This document shows positions 14,410-23,232 of a stretch of 25,588 bases of DNA, in pieces; the first letter of the stretch is position 1, and every line of letters begins with the position of its first letter. The stretch is from the NCBI GenBank assembly GCA_024233005.1, contig JACKQE010000025.1:1-25588 (forward strand), read 5' to 3'. This stretch comes from Akkermansiaceae bacterium. Lineage in GTDB: Bacteria; Verrucomicrobiota; Verrucomicrobiia; Verrucomicrobiales; DEV007. A program made the position numbers and the translations under genes. The notes below the pieces were generated by a model. It saw only the letters and a list, made by a program, of their open reading frames with translations, did not search any database and had not been told where the DNA came from.

Positions 14410-16346
14410 CCACCCTGCCTGTGATCTGGCGGTGGCGGCTTGCCTTTGCCGTGTTGGCCGCGATCTGTGCCGCTTGGCTGCTCTTTGGGCCGAAGCCGTG
14501 GGACATCGCCCGTGAGATCGACAAGGTCCGGGCGGCCGGGAAGCTGCTGAAGACCCGTCATTATGTCATCCCTATTTTCTATTGGGTGGCGGCGGGAAAT
14601 TTCATTCTTTCATGGCTCCTCCTGGCCGGGGCACGCTGGTGGTCGCGTCCGTTGCCCCCCAGCGAAGCATCCGCCCTGCCGGCCGCGCCGCGGCGCTGGT
14701 GGATGGCCCTTGGCCTCGTCATTCTCCTCGGCCTCGCGCTGCGCGTTCCCCTTTCCACCCGCAGTCTCTGGTGGGATGAACTGTGGCAGACCAAGTTTAC
14801 CGCCACGGGGTACTTTTTGGGCAAGCCGGAAGATCCGCCGGCATCCCGGCATTTGGCGGAGGGCAGCTGGGAACGCGCTTTCTGGTACTATTCCCGACCA
14901 ACCAACCATCCGGTGGCCTCGGTTCCGGCGAGATTCTGCCATCTGGTATGGAAGGCCCTCTCCCATCCCAGTGGACCGTTGGAATACAACAATCTGGTGC
15001 TCCGTCTGCCCACGCTCTTGGTCTGCGCCCTGACTTTCCTCGCCCTGGCTCTGCTGGGGCGGGCTTTGGGGTTACCTTGGGTGGGGATTCTCGCGGCGCT
15101 CCTGCTGGCGTTGCATCCCTGGCACATCCGATACGGGGTGGATGTCCGAAGCTACGCTTATCTCATGCTCTCGGTCACGGGGGGCCTTCTGGCCTGTGCC
15201 CGTCTTTCCTCGGGTGCGTCTTCCTGGCGTCCATGGGCGCTGCTCGGAGTTTCCCAGTTCGCCATGGTGTGGTCCTGGTTTCTGGCCGCGGCAGTCGCGG
15301 CCCCCTTGGCTCTGGTTTCCTTGGGGTTGGTCTGGCTCCGTTGGCGGGGAGCGGATCGTCGGGTTGCCTGCGGGCGCTGGCTCCTCGTCCATGTTCTCGC
15401 CGGGATGGCCTTTTTGCAGATCATGGGGCCGAACCTTGTCCAAACGCGCGAGTATGTCTCGAAGAAGGACCTTCAACAGGATGGGGGGCAGCGCATTTCT
15501 CGGGCGCGGGTCCTCGATCTGGCCACGGTCTGCCTCCTCGGCTTGCCCGGTGATTCCGCCACGGAGACCTTCCCGGGCCATGCAGGATTCCCTCCGCCGG
15601 TGGCCCTCACATCCTTTGCCACGGAGTTTCGGGCCAAGCCCTTGCTGATGGGGACGGCGGCGTTGGTGATCGGCCTCGCCTTGCTCACTGGCATGGTGGC
15701 CGCTTTCCGGACTCGGATCGGGCTAGCCTTCGGCGCGTTGTTGGTCGCGGCCTTGTTGCTGGCGGCGTTGTTCACGATCATGGGATCGTTTTTTTACTCC
15801 CGCTTTTTCATCTTCCTCCTCCCGGCGTCAGTGCTCCTCATTGCCTGGGGCACCCTCTGGTGGGGGCGCCGGCTGCCTCTCCGCGCGGGGCCGGTATTGG
15901 CTGGTCTGGTGATTCTGGGCTGCTTTTGCCTTTCCAGCCTGACGCGAATCCACGAATTGCTGACCCTGCCGATGGCTCCACTGGATGCCGTGACCGGGGT
16001 TTGGCGGGAAGCTATTGGGGCTCCTTTTGGACAGCCTCCGATCCGTCCGGTGATTCCGGTGGCTTATGGGCATGGATTGGAACCGGCCGAAGTCATCATC
16101 CCCGAAATGCGTCAGGCTTTGTCCAAGGCCGATCTGGAAGCGCAGGAAGCGGAAGCCCGGCGCACCGGTGCCCGGCTGCTGGTGGCTCTGGGACACCGGA
16201 GTCTCAATGCGGTGAATCTGCTGGACGGAGTGTCCCATTTGGAGGAATCCGGGAAGTACCGGGCACTGACCGCTTTCAGCGGCATCGAACCTGATTTTTA
16301 TTTCCGGATTTTTGAATTCCAAGCAGAGGGATCTGCGCCACCCTGA
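14391..16346 (+). CDS. GT-C family membrane glycosyltransferase (ArnT/PMT_2-like)
   Basis: This 651-residue polytopic protein has roughly ten or more hydrophobic segments. After an early TM segment comes the DE motif in SLWWDELW (Asp129, Glu130), the position of the catalytic acidic residues in the first outer loop of GT-C enzymes. Later a LRLPTL motif, a Leu/Ala-rich segment and HIRYGVDVRSYAYL match the PMT_2/glycosyltransferase 39 pattern (HxRYSxExRxY). The C-terminal 120 residues are soluble and probably periplasmic. Such enzymes transfer sugars from polyprenyl-phosphate carriers to lipids or proteins at the outer face of the inner membrane. Donor and acceptor are unknown, and no polysaccharide cluster surrounds it. 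ATG 14391 lies inside the cysQ end (19-base overlap), suggesting coupling. DinB starts 14 bases after it. Confidence 0.78.
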   Translation: MVRGGITTLPVIWRWRLAFAVLAAICAAWLLFGPKPWDIAREIDKVRAAGKLLKTRHYVIPIFYWVAAGNFILSWLLLAGARWWSRPLPPSEASALPAAPRRWWMALGLVILLGLALRVPLSTRSLWWDELWQTKFTATGYFLGKPEDPPASRHLAEGSWERAFWYYSRPTNHPVASVPARFCHLVWKALSHPSGPLEYNNLVLRLPTLLVCALTFLALALLGRALGLPWVGILAALLLALHPWHIRYGVDVRSYAYLMLSVTGGLLACARLSSGASSWRPWALLGVSQFAMVWSWFLAAAVAAPLALVSLGLVWLRWRGADRRVACGRWLLVHVLAGMAFLQIMGPNLVQTREYVSKKDLQQDGGQRISRARVLDLATVCLLGLPGDSATETFPGHAGFPPPVALTSFATEFRAKPLLMGTAALVIGLALLTGMVAAFRTRIGLAFGALLVAALLLAALFTIMGSFFYSRFFIFLLPASVLLIAWGTLWWGRRLPLRAGPVLAGLVILGCFCLSSLTRIHELLTLPMAPLDAVTGVWREAIGAPFGQPPIRPVIPVAYGHGLEPAEVIIPEMRQALSKADLEAQEAEARRTGARLLVALGHRSLNAVNLLDGVSHLEESGKYRALTAFSGIEPDFYFRIFEFQAEGSAPP

Positions 16347-16360
16347 TCCAAAGCGCCGTC

Positions 16361-17428
16361 ATGGGCAGAATCATCCATGTCGACATGGACTGCTTCTATG
16401 CCGCCATCGAGCTGCGGGAGCGGCCGGAATTGGAGGGGCTCCCGGTGGCGGTCGGTGGAGGCTCCCGGGGAGTGCTGACCACCTGCAACTACGTTGCGCG
16501 GACTTTTGGGTGCCGTTCCGCGATGCCTGTCTTCCAGGCCAAGAGACTCTGTCCCGATCTGGTCCTCTTGCCGGTCCGCTTTGAACTCTACCGGGAGGAA
16601 AGCCGAATCATCCGGGGAATTTTCCATGAGTTCACCGACAGGGTGGAACCCCTCTCGCTTGACGAAGCCTATCTCGATGTGACCGGACTCAGATCGGAAG
16701 CCTTTCTCATCGCGTCTGAAATCCGGCAACGGATCCGGGAACGGACCGGGCTGGCGGCCTCGGCGGGGATCGGTCCCAACAAATTCCTCGCCAAGCTTGC
16801 CAGTGACTGGCGAAAGCCCGATGGGCAGTTTGAGATCCGGCCGGAGGAGGTGGAGGCCTTCATGCCTGGACTTCCGGTGGAGCGGCTTTGGGGAGTGGGG
16901 AGCCGCACCGCCGCACGGTTGCACGCCTTGGGAGTCCGCACCTGCGGAGATCTCCAGAGACTGGGGCTGGTGGAGCTGGATCGCCAATTTGGGCGGTTCG
17001 GTAGCCTGCTCCATGAGATGTGCCGTGGCATCGATCACCGCTTGGTTGATCCCAACCGGGAGCGCAAATCCGTCAGCAGTGAGGAAACCTTTGCGGCCGA
17101 TCTGAGCCGCCGGGAAACTGGTTTGGAGCGGCTGGGGCTGCTCCTCGACGAGGTGGCCAGCATGTGCCAAGCGAAACACGTCGATCGGGTCATCCGCGAG
17201 GGATTTGTGAAATTGAAATTTTCCGATTTCACTCAAACCACCGCCCAGCGACCAATGCCGACGGTGGTGCGGGAGGATTTCGAGGCCCTGCTGAAGGAAG
17301 CCTGGGACCGGGGACAGGGACGCGCGGTCCGGCTCATCGGCGCCGGGGTGCGGTTTCAATCACGGAACGACGCGGTGGACCGGGAAACCCAGTTGGATTT
17401 GTTCGGGGCGGGGGACCCCATTCTCTGA
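16361..17428 (+). CDS. dinB: DNA polymerase IV (Y-family translesion polymerase)
   Basis: The 355-residue protein has all hallmarks of Pol IV. HVDMDCFYA (Asp8) and SLDEAYLDVT (Asp101, Glu102) supply the catalytic metal ligands. SAGIGPNKFLAKLASD and a helix-hairpin-helix region (LWGVGSRTAARLHALG) follow, then a little-finger domain. The end carries QLDLF (344-348), a consensus binding motif for the beta sliding clamp. It extends primers past damaged DNA with low fidelity. Length is typical and ATG 16361 is the clear start. In Escherichia coli it is SOS-controlled. Here it lies 14 bases after the glycosyltransferase gene and I see no obvious LexA-type box, so it is probably read through from the upstream genes. 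The SOS consensus differs between phyla, so absence is weak evidence. Confidence 0.95.
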   Translation: MGRIIHVDMDCFYAAIELRERPELEGLPVAVGGGSRGVLTTCNYVARTFGCRSAMPVFQAKRLCPDLVLLPVRFELYREESRIIRGIFHEFTDRVEPLSLDEAYLDVTGLRSEAFLIASEIRQRIRERTGLAASAGIGPNKFLAKLASDWRKPDGQFEIRPEEVEAFMPGLPVERLWGVGSRTAARLHALGVRTCGDLQRLGLVELDRQFGRFGSLLHEMCRGIDHRLVDPNRERKSVSSEETFAADLSRRETGLERLGLLLDEVASMCQAKHVDRVIREGFVKLKFSDFTQTTAQRPMPTVVREDFEALLKEAWDRGQGRAVRLIGAGVRFQSRNDAVDRETQLDLFGAGDPIL

Positions 17429-17436
17429 CGGAACTC

Positions 17437-17456
17437 GGGGACACTTCTTGTCTCCC
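17437..17456 (+). terminator. Possible rho-independent terminator after dinB
   Basis: GGGGACA (17437-17443) pairs with TGTCTCC (17449-17455), with one G-U pair and a five-base loop. It begins nine bases after the dinB stop and is followed by CTTTC, only a short T run. The position between the dinB run and the ABC transporter genes supports a terminator, but the tail is weak. Confidence 0.35.
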
Positions 17457-17522
17457 TTTCAGACTGTGGCATGGTGCGGGGCCGCTCCTTCATTGAAATC
17501 CCCCATTCAACCCAAGCCCCAG

Positions 17523-19373
17523 ATGACCGAGGACCGGGAGGACGTTCCGGTGTTCGCGGAACGCCAGCAGCGCCAGCGTTACCTCCTGCGTCGGCTGTTT
17601 GGTCTGGCGTTCACCTACTGGCCGGAATGCCTGGGTCTGGTGGTGCTGCAGACCCTGCTGCTTGCGCTTGGGTTGGCCGGTCTGGGTGGAGCCGGTTTGG
17701 CTATCGACTATCTGCGCTCGCTGCTGGAGAAGGGAGCTCCGGCGGTGCGGTTTCCATTCGGTTGGACGCCGCCGGAAGGCTGGGCGCCGATGGAGGTCCT
17801 CCTTTTGATCGGTGGCACCGTGTTGCTGATGGCCGGCTTGCGGGCTTGGCTGGCCTACCTGAATGCCGTCGCCGTGAGTCGCCTCGGGCAGGGGCGGATC
17901 GTGGTCGAACTCCGCTCCCAGGTCTATGCAAAAATGCAGCGCCTCAGTTTTCGGTTTTTCGATGACAATGCCACGGGTTCCCTCATCAACCGGGTCACGG
18001 GCGATGCCCAGGCGGTGCGGCTGTTCATCGACGGGGTCGTCATGCAGAGTCTCAGCGTGGTGCTGGCGACCGTGGTTTACCTGACCTTCCTCATCCGCAT
18101 TCATACCGGGCTGGCCCTGGCTTGCCTGTCGGTGCTGCCCCTGCTCTGCCTCCTCGTGGTTGGCTATTCCCGCTGGTTGCGCCCGGACTACGAAGAAGGA
18201 CGAGTGCGGGTGGATCGGCTCGTCCGCGTCTTCGAGGAATTGGTGCGGGGCATCGCGGTCGTCAAAAGCTTCGGCCTGGAGTCCTGGGCCGAGGATCGTT
18301 TCCTCGGGGCCAACGCAGCCGTTCAGGAGCAGAAGACGAGAATGTTCGGGAAACTGTCGCGGCTTTATCCGTCGGTTTCCCTGCTCAACCAAATCTCCAT
18401 GACGATCCTTTTGGGTTATGGGGGGTGGTTGGCGATCCACGACCGCGTGGCCATTGGCACCGGCCTGGTGGTTTTTGCGGGCGTGCTCCAGCAGCTGTCC
18501 GCGCAGGTCAACGCCGTCGGAGCGATCGCCGACAATTTGCAGCAGACGTTGACCGGAGCCGACCGGGTCTACGAAGTGCTCGACGCTGAGCCGGAAATCG
18601 CCGACCTCCCCGGGGCCGTTCCACTGGATCGGACCCGGGGGGAACTCAGCTTTGACCGGGTAAGTTTCCGGTTTACGCCGAGGGACACGGTGCTGCAGGA
18701 GGTCAGTCTGGAGGTGCGCCCGGGGGAACGCATCGCCGTGGTGGGACCGACCGGAGCGGGAAAAAGCGCGTTGATTCACCTGATCCCCCGGTTTTATGAC
18801 CCCGACAGTGGCGTCATCCGGCTGGATGGAAGAGATCTGCGAGAGTGGCGCCTGTCGGATGTGCGCCGTCAGGTGGGATTGGTTTTCCAGGAGAGTTTTT
18901 TGTTTCGGGCCAGCATTGCGGCCAACATTGCCTTCGGCAATCCAGGGGCCACGCGGGAGCAGATCGAGCGGGCCGCCCGGCTGGCGGCGGCCCATGAATT
19001 CATCGAACGGATGCCTCTCGGCTATGACACTCTGTTGCATGAGAACGGCTCCAATCTTTCCGGCGGCCAGCGTCAAAGGCTGGCCTTGGCGCGCGCCATT
19101 CTGCTCGATCCCGGTATTCTGGTTCTCGATGATCCGACGGCTGCCGTGGATGCTGAGACGGAAGAGGATATTCTGGACGCGATGGAGAGCGTGAGTGCCG
19201 GAAGGACCACGTTCATCGTGGCGCACCGATTCAGTACCGTGCGGCGGGCCGACCGCATCGTCGTGCTGGACCGGGGCCGGATTGTCGGGCTGGGAACGCA
19301 CGAGGAATTGTCTGCCGTGCCCGGCTATTACCGGGATGCCGTCTTGGCGGAAAAAGGGGGAGGAGAGGCATGA
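17523..19373 (+). CDS. ABC exporter half-transporter, subunit A (Asp at catalytic Glu position)
   Basis: This 616-residue protein fuses an exporter-type membrane domain (hydrophobic segments about 36-62, 92-115, 175-215 and 290-325; coupling-helix region MQRLSFRFFDDNATG, 138-152) to an ATPase domain. Walker A is GPTGAGKS (408-415), the signature is LSGGQ (512-516) and the H-loop is IVAHRFS. The Walker B end reads LVLDDP (Asp536, Asp537), so the catalytic Glu is replaced by Asp. In heterodimeric exporters such as BmrCD and TM287/288 this change marks the degenerate ATP site. The downstream gene encodes a partner with a canonical Glu. The substrate is not known; lipids, peptides or drugs are all possible. 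ATG 17523 is used; an upstream TTG in frame adds 25 unlikely residues. The stop overlaps the partner's start by four bases. Confidence 0.92.
   Translation: MTEDREDVPVFAERQQRQRYLLRRLFGLAFTYWPECLGLVVLQTLLLALGLAGLGGAGLAIDYLRSLLEKGAPAVRFPFGWTPPEGWAPMEVLLLIGGTVLLMAGLRAWLAYLNAVAVSRLGQGRIVVELRSQVYAKMQRLSFRFFDDNATGSLINRVTGDAQAVRLFIDGVVMQSLSVVLATVVYLTFLIRIHTGLALACLSVLPLLCLLVVGYSRWLRPDYEEGRVRVDRLVRVFEELVRGIAVVKSFGLESWAEDRFLGANAAVQEQKTRMFGKLSRLYPSVSLLNQISMTILLGYGGWLAIHDRVAIGTGLVVFAGVLQQLSAQVNAVGAIADNLQQTLTGADRVYEVLDAEPEIADLPGAVPLDRTRGELSFDRVSFRFTPRDTVLQEVSLEVRPGERIAVVGPTGAGKSALIHLIPRFYDPDSGVIRLDGRDLREWRLSDVRRQVGLVFQESFLFRASIAANIAFGNPGATREQIERAARLAAAHEFIERMPLGYDTLLHENGSNLSGGQRQRLALARAILLDPGILVLDDPTAAVDAETEEDILDAMESVSAGRTTFIVAHRFSTVRRADRIVVLDRGRIVGLGTHEELSAVPGYYRDAVLAEKGGGEA
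19359..19363 (+). promoter_or_regulatory. Ribosome-binding site GGAGG of ABC subunit B
   Basis: GGAGG ends six bases before ATG 19370, inside the end of the subunit A gene. Together with the ATGA overlap it supports this start and coupled synthesis of the two subunits, in keeping with a one-to-one heterodimer. Confidence 0.55.
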
Positions 19374-21226
19374 AGGAAAAAACCGGGAATGAAGAAAAAG
19401 CCCGGCTGGCGGGCATTGTCGACCGTGACACGCTCAGCCACATCCGCCGGGAGAAGGGCGAGGAGGAGGAGCGCAGCCAGGCTCCACTGAGTTTCCGGGT
19501 CATCCGGCGGTTGTTTCGTTTTGCCCAGCCGCATCGCCCGCTGCTGATGGGGACCCTTGCGATGGTGATTTTGCGGGCGCTCCAGATGCCGGTCCTCGCC
19601 TGGGCGGTCGGTGCCATCGTCCGCGGTCCCATCGCCCAAAAGGATGTCCCGGCCTTGGTCTGGTGGGTCGCGGGTTTCGCGGCCTTCGCTCTGTTTACCG
19701 AAGTGACTTTCCATTACCGGGTTCGCTGGGCGCTGCAGTTGGGTGAGGTCGTGATCCACGATTTGCGGGAGGCGATGTTCCGGCACTGGCTGCGGCTCAC
19801 CATGGGGTATTTCAACACCCACGCCGTGGGACGCCTCATCAGCCGGCTCACCGGCGACGCCGAGAATGTGCGGGTGGGAGTCCAGAACGTGCTCTTTGTC
19901 AGCCTGGTCCAAGCCGGGCAAATGATCGGGTGCGCGGCCTTCATGATCTGGGAGGACCTGACCCTTTTCTTGGTCGTGTTGGGAATGGCTCCCGTGGTCT
20001 GGTTGCTCAACCGCTTTTTCCGGAGGCGACTCAGTGCGGCCTACCGCAACCAGAGTGACAGTTTCAGCCGCATCACCGCCACGATGGCCGAAAGTGTGAG
20101 CGGCATCCGGGTCACGCAGAGCTTCAGCCGGGAAGGACTGAATGCCTCCCAGTTCAGAGATCTGGTGCAGGATCACGCTTCGATCAATCTGGTCTCCGCC
20201 CGCACCAGTGGCACCTTTCTCCCCTTGCTTGAACTCAATGGTCAGCTCTTTCTCGCACTGCTTGTCGTGGTCGGCGGCTGGAGGGCGCTGCAGCCCGGCA
20301 CTGACATGCCCTTGGGGAGTGTCATCCAGTTCTTTTTCCTCGCCGGATTGTTCTTCAGCCCGATCACGGTGCTGGGCAACATGTTCAACGAAGCCTTGAA
20401 CTCCATGGCCGGTGCGGAAAAAGTATTTGCCGTTCTGGACACGGTCCCGGACTGGCAGGACCCGCCGGATGCCCTCGCGCCGGAGACCTTTTCCGGGCGG
20501 GTCGAGTTCCGCGAGGTCGGCTTTTCCTACACTCCGGATCGCCCCGTGCTGCGCTCGGTCAGCTTCGTTGTGGAGCCCGGCCAGTGTGTCGCCATTGTCG
20601 GGGCCACGGGGGGCGGGAAAAGCACCCTGGCCAGTCTCATCGCCAAGTTTTATCTCCCGGATGAAGGCGCGGTCCTGCTCGATGGGATTGACACCAGGGA
20701 GCTTTCCAGTCCCTGGCTGCACGGGCATCTTGGCATTGTGCCACAGCAGAACCACCTCTTCGGCGGCACCATTTTGGACAACATCCGGGTGGTCCGCCCC
20801 GGAGCCACCGAGGCGGATGCTCGTGAGGCCTTGCTCCGCTTGGATTGCCTGGACACCATCGAAGCGGCGCCCGGCGGCCTTCATGCCGAGGTCGGAGAGC
20901 GTGGTTCCGGCCTGTCCTTGGGCCAGCGGCAACTGGTCTGTTTTGCCCGGGCCCTGCTCGCGGATCCGGAGATTCTGATTCTCGACGAAGCCACCAGCGC
21001 CATCGATCCCCTGACTGAAGCCCGCACCCAACGGGCGATGAGAGCCCTCCTGGCGGGCCGGACCAGCTTCATTGTGGCCCATCGTCTGAGCACTCTGCGC
21101 CACGCCGACAAGGTGCTGGTGATGGACCAGGGGCGTCTGGTCGAGCAGGGCACTCCGGAAGAACTGCGGGCTCGCGGCGGGGCTTTTGCTTCGCTTTGGG
21201 AGAAAGCCGGGATGCACAACGGCTGA
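19370..21226 (+). CDS. ABC exporter half-transporter, subunit B (canonical Glu, LSLGQ signature)
   Basis: The 618-residue protein begins with a charged extension of about 40 residues, unlike subunit A, followed by the exporter membrane domain (first TM about 57-84; coupling region LTMGYFNTHAVG). The ATPase domain has Walker A GATGGGKS (411-418), a non-standard signature LSLGQ (515-519), Walker B LILDEAT (Asp539, catalytic Glu540) and H-loop IVAHRLS. In the dimer its LSLGQ would face the Asp-containing site of subunit A, while its own Glu pairs with subunit A's LSGGQ. That gives one active and one degenerate ATP site. Some active exporters carry LSxGQ variants, so the signature change alone is mild. 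Cargo is unknown; no peptidase domain or precursor peptide gene is visible nearby. Confidence 0.92.
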   Translation: MKEKTGNEEKARLAGIVDRDTLSHIRREKGEEEERSQAPLSFRVIRRLFRFAQPHRPLLMGTLAMVILRALQMPVLAWAVGAIVRGPIAQKDVPALVWWVAGFAAFALFTEVTFHYRVRWALQLGEVVIHDLREAMFRHWLRLTMGYFNTHAVGRLISRLTGDAENVRVGVQNVLFVSLVQAGQMIGCAAFMIWEDLTLFLVVLGMAPVVWLLNRFFRRRLSAAYRNQSDSFSRITATMAESVSGIRVTQSFSREGLNASQFRDLVQDHASINLVSARTSGTFLPLLELNGQLFLALLVVVGGWRALQPGTDMPLGSVIQFFFLAGLFFSPITVLGNMFNEALNSMAGAEKVFAVLDTVPDWQDPPDALAPETFSGRVEFREVGFSYTPDRPVLRSVSFVVEPGQCVAIVGATGGGKSTLASLIAKFYLPDEGAVLLDGIDTRELSSPWLHGHLGIVPQQNHLFGGTILDNIRVVRPGATEADAREALLRLDCLDTIEAAPGGLHAEVGERGSGLSLGQRQLVCFARALLADPEILILDEATSAIDPLTEARTQRAMRALLAGRTSFIVAHRLSTLRHADKVLVMDQGRLVEQGTPEELRARGGAFASLWEKAGMHNG

Positions 21227-21248
21227 TATCTGCGATCTTGGACACTGC

Positions 21249-21914
21249 ATGAATCGTTTCTGGCAAATCATGATGATGTCGGGGGGGCTTTGGGTCACTT
21301 TTTTCGGCTGGCAGGAATACCGTGTCTCCCAACTGGCGCGCCCCGAGGCCGCCGATGTCAGCTTGCTGGAATTGGAAAAACTGGAGGTTGGCGGGGTGAA
21401 TCAATTGGTTGAGAATGCCCACGTCCGGTTTGGTCCCTGCCTGGCGCTCTATCCCGCAACCGTCTATTCCTTCCGAGTCAACGGGGTCTTCGGAACCGGG
21501 GAGAGTGGTCCCAACACGGCTGTTAAGGATGCCTTTGTGCCGATCCTGCCGCTCGACCATCCTCTGGTCAAAGCTCTGCAGAATCCGGACAGTTCCGAGG
21601 CCAGGCGGGGCATGACACTGAATGACATCAAATTCCACGTTCTGCTCAAAACCAACCAGATTGAATTGGTGCGCGACATTCCCCGCGAGAACAGGCAACT
21701 GAATCAAGTGCAGGGAGTGATCATCAATGACATCAGACCACTGAAGGCCGAGGAGGAGGATCTCCTGCAGGTCAATTTTCGCCGGCTCAAACCGGAGCAG
21801 GTCATCATCGTGGAGGAGGGCCGGATCCCTTGGGGAGCCCGCTCTATCTGGGCTTTGCTGGGGCTGGGAGGGGGGCTTTTCCTGGTCGGGGGATGGCTGT
21901 TTTTCAGCCGGTGA
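21249..21914 (+). CDS. Membrane protein with N- and C-terminal anchors, unknown function
   Basis: This 221-residue protein has a hydrophobic segment at each end (about 5-21 and 198-219) and a soluble core between them, probably on the periplasmic side. The core is charged, with LLELEKLEVGG near 39, a Phe/Val/Gly-rich beta region (about 73-84) and a DIRPL segment near 161. I do not recognise it; the architecture resembles small envelope proteins of unknown role. ATG 21249 is chosen over upstream non-ATG starts because it begins just before the first hydrophobic segment. The gene lies 22 bases after ABC subunit B, so co-expression is likely. An accessory role for the transporter, such as holding it to a periplasmic partner, is possible but unproven. 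Confidence 0.65.
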   Translation: MNRFWQIMMMSGGLWVTFFGWQEYRVSQLARPEAADVSLLELEKLEVGGVNQLVENAHVRFGPCLALYPATVYSFRVNGVFGTGESGPNTAVKDAFVPILPLDHPLVKALQNPDSSEARRGMTLNDIKFHVLLKTNQIELVRDIPRENRQLNQVQGVIINDIRPLKAEEEDLLQVNFRRLKPEQVIIVEEGRIPWGARSIWALLGLGGGLFLVGGWLFFSR

Positions 21915-22053
21915 CTCTCCGGTGGCAGGACCGGGTGGGGGAGGGACGGATGTCTGGACCCCAAAGTGGGCAGCAAACCTTGAAATTCACGAAGTCCCAC
22001 TTGCCAGGTGACCGGGGAATCGCTTAAAGATGCCCAGTCTTGAATACCCTGTC

Positions 22054-23157
22054 ATGAGCCATTCTGCTGCTTCCGTCTCGTTCTTCCGCTGGTCACGACT
22101 GCTGGGAGCCCTCGTGCTTCCGCTTCTCTTGGGGCAATGTTCGCTCCCATCCTCCACGGGGGATGCGGGCATTCAGGACGAGGGAGCCAGCCTGGCGTTG
22201 AATTCGGAAAGCGATGCCGCCCGGTTCCTCGCGGGCATGTCCGGCGGAGGATCCGCCCGCCTCGCCAAGTTGCGCCAAACGCCGGAATGGAAATCCCACC
22301 AGCAGCGCATGGAGCAACTTTTCACCTTTTACCACAAAGGCCACCTGCCCCCGATTCGTGCCTGGCGGGGGGAAACCGACGCCACCAGTCCCGGGGTGCT
22401 TTTCTATCCGTTTGGCGGACCCGATTTTCTCTTCGCTGACGCCTTCTTTCCGGGAGCCAGCAATCTGGTTCTGGTTGGTTTGGAGGGAGCCTCCCCGATG
22501 CCGGATTTGAATGCCCTTTCGGACGCCGAGATTTTTGCCGGCTTGCGGGGCATCACCACCTCGATCGACACGGTTCTGGGGGCGGGCTATTTCGTGACCA
22601 AGGAAATGCGGGGGGATTTGGAGAGCACCCGTTTCCGCGGAGCCTTGCCGCTCATGCTGGTCTTCATTGCGCGCACCGGCCACAGCATCAGTTCGGTGGA
22701 GTCCACCCAGGTCGCCGGGGCTCCCGGATTTGTCGTGCGCTGCCCTGGGAAGTCGGTCTACTTCTTCCAAAAGGATCTGTCCAACGGCGGGGTCGGCTCC
22801 GACAAGCGCCTGCCGAACTTTGTCTCCTCGTTGGGAACGCCAGTGACTTTCATCAAGAGTGCGTCCTACCTCCTGCACAATGCCGGATTCTCGGCGATCC
22901 GACAGGAGATCATGAACCGCAGCAGGGTCATTGTGGAGGATCCCTCGGGCGTTCCATTCCACTATCTGAAAGAGGCCGGATGGAATATCAGTCTCTATGG
23001 CAACTACACCCACCCCTTGGATGTCTTCGCCTCCAACCACCAGACGGATCTTGCCGAAGCCTACCGCAGCGGCGCCTATCCCGTGAAGCCGGTCAGTTTT
23101 GGCTATGGCTACCTGCGGAATCCCGCAACCACATCGATCATCGTGGCCAGGAAATGA
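22054..23157 (+). CDS. Secreted or lipid-anchored protein, unknown function
   Basis: From ATG 22054 the protein has 367 residues; ATG 22030 in the same frame would add eight. The N terminus has FFRWSR followed by a Leu-rich core and LLLGQC, close to a lipobox. Gln before the Cys is unusual, since Gly, Ala or Ser is normal, so anchoring is uncertain and ordinary signal-peptide cleavage is possible. The mature protein contains YPFGGPDFLFADAFFP, GLRGITTSIDTVLGAGYFVT, a SLYGNYTHPLD segment and a C-terminal SFGYGYLRNP. I cannot name the family. The DxxF...GASNLVLVGLE pattern looks like an enzyme or binding fold, but no catalytic triad or metal site can be pinned down. It sits alone between the transporter run and ppk, 75 bases before the latter. 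Confidence 0.7.
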   Translation: MSHSAASVSFFRWSRLLGALVLPLLLGQCSLPSSTGDAGIQDEGASLALNSESDAARFLAGMSGGGSARLAKLRQTPEWKSHQQRMEQLFTFYHKGHLPPIRAWRGETDATSPGVLFYPFGGPDFLFADAFFPGASNLVLVGLEGASPMPDLNALSDAEIFAGLRGITTSIDTVLGAGYFVTKEMRGDLESTRFRGALPLMLVFIARTGHSISSVESTQVAGAPGFVVRCPGKSVYFFQKDLSNGGVGSDKRLPNFVSSLGTPVTFIKSASYLLHNAGFSAIRQEIMNRSRVIVEDPSGVPFHYLKEAGWNISLYGNYTHPLDVFASNHQTDLAEAYRSGAYPVKPVSFGYGYLRNPATTSIIVARK

Positions 23158-23232
23158 AGTTTCCGGCACCGCTTGCGGAGCGTCGCTCGGTCACCTACAT
23201 TGCCCGCTTGCGTGTTGCTCCGGGCAGAATTC

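Noticed and set aside
17490..19301. Minus-strand open frame of about 600 codons opposite ABC subunit A
   Set aside because: The + strand carries all ABC motifs. The antisense product is Gln/His/Arg-rich and featureless.
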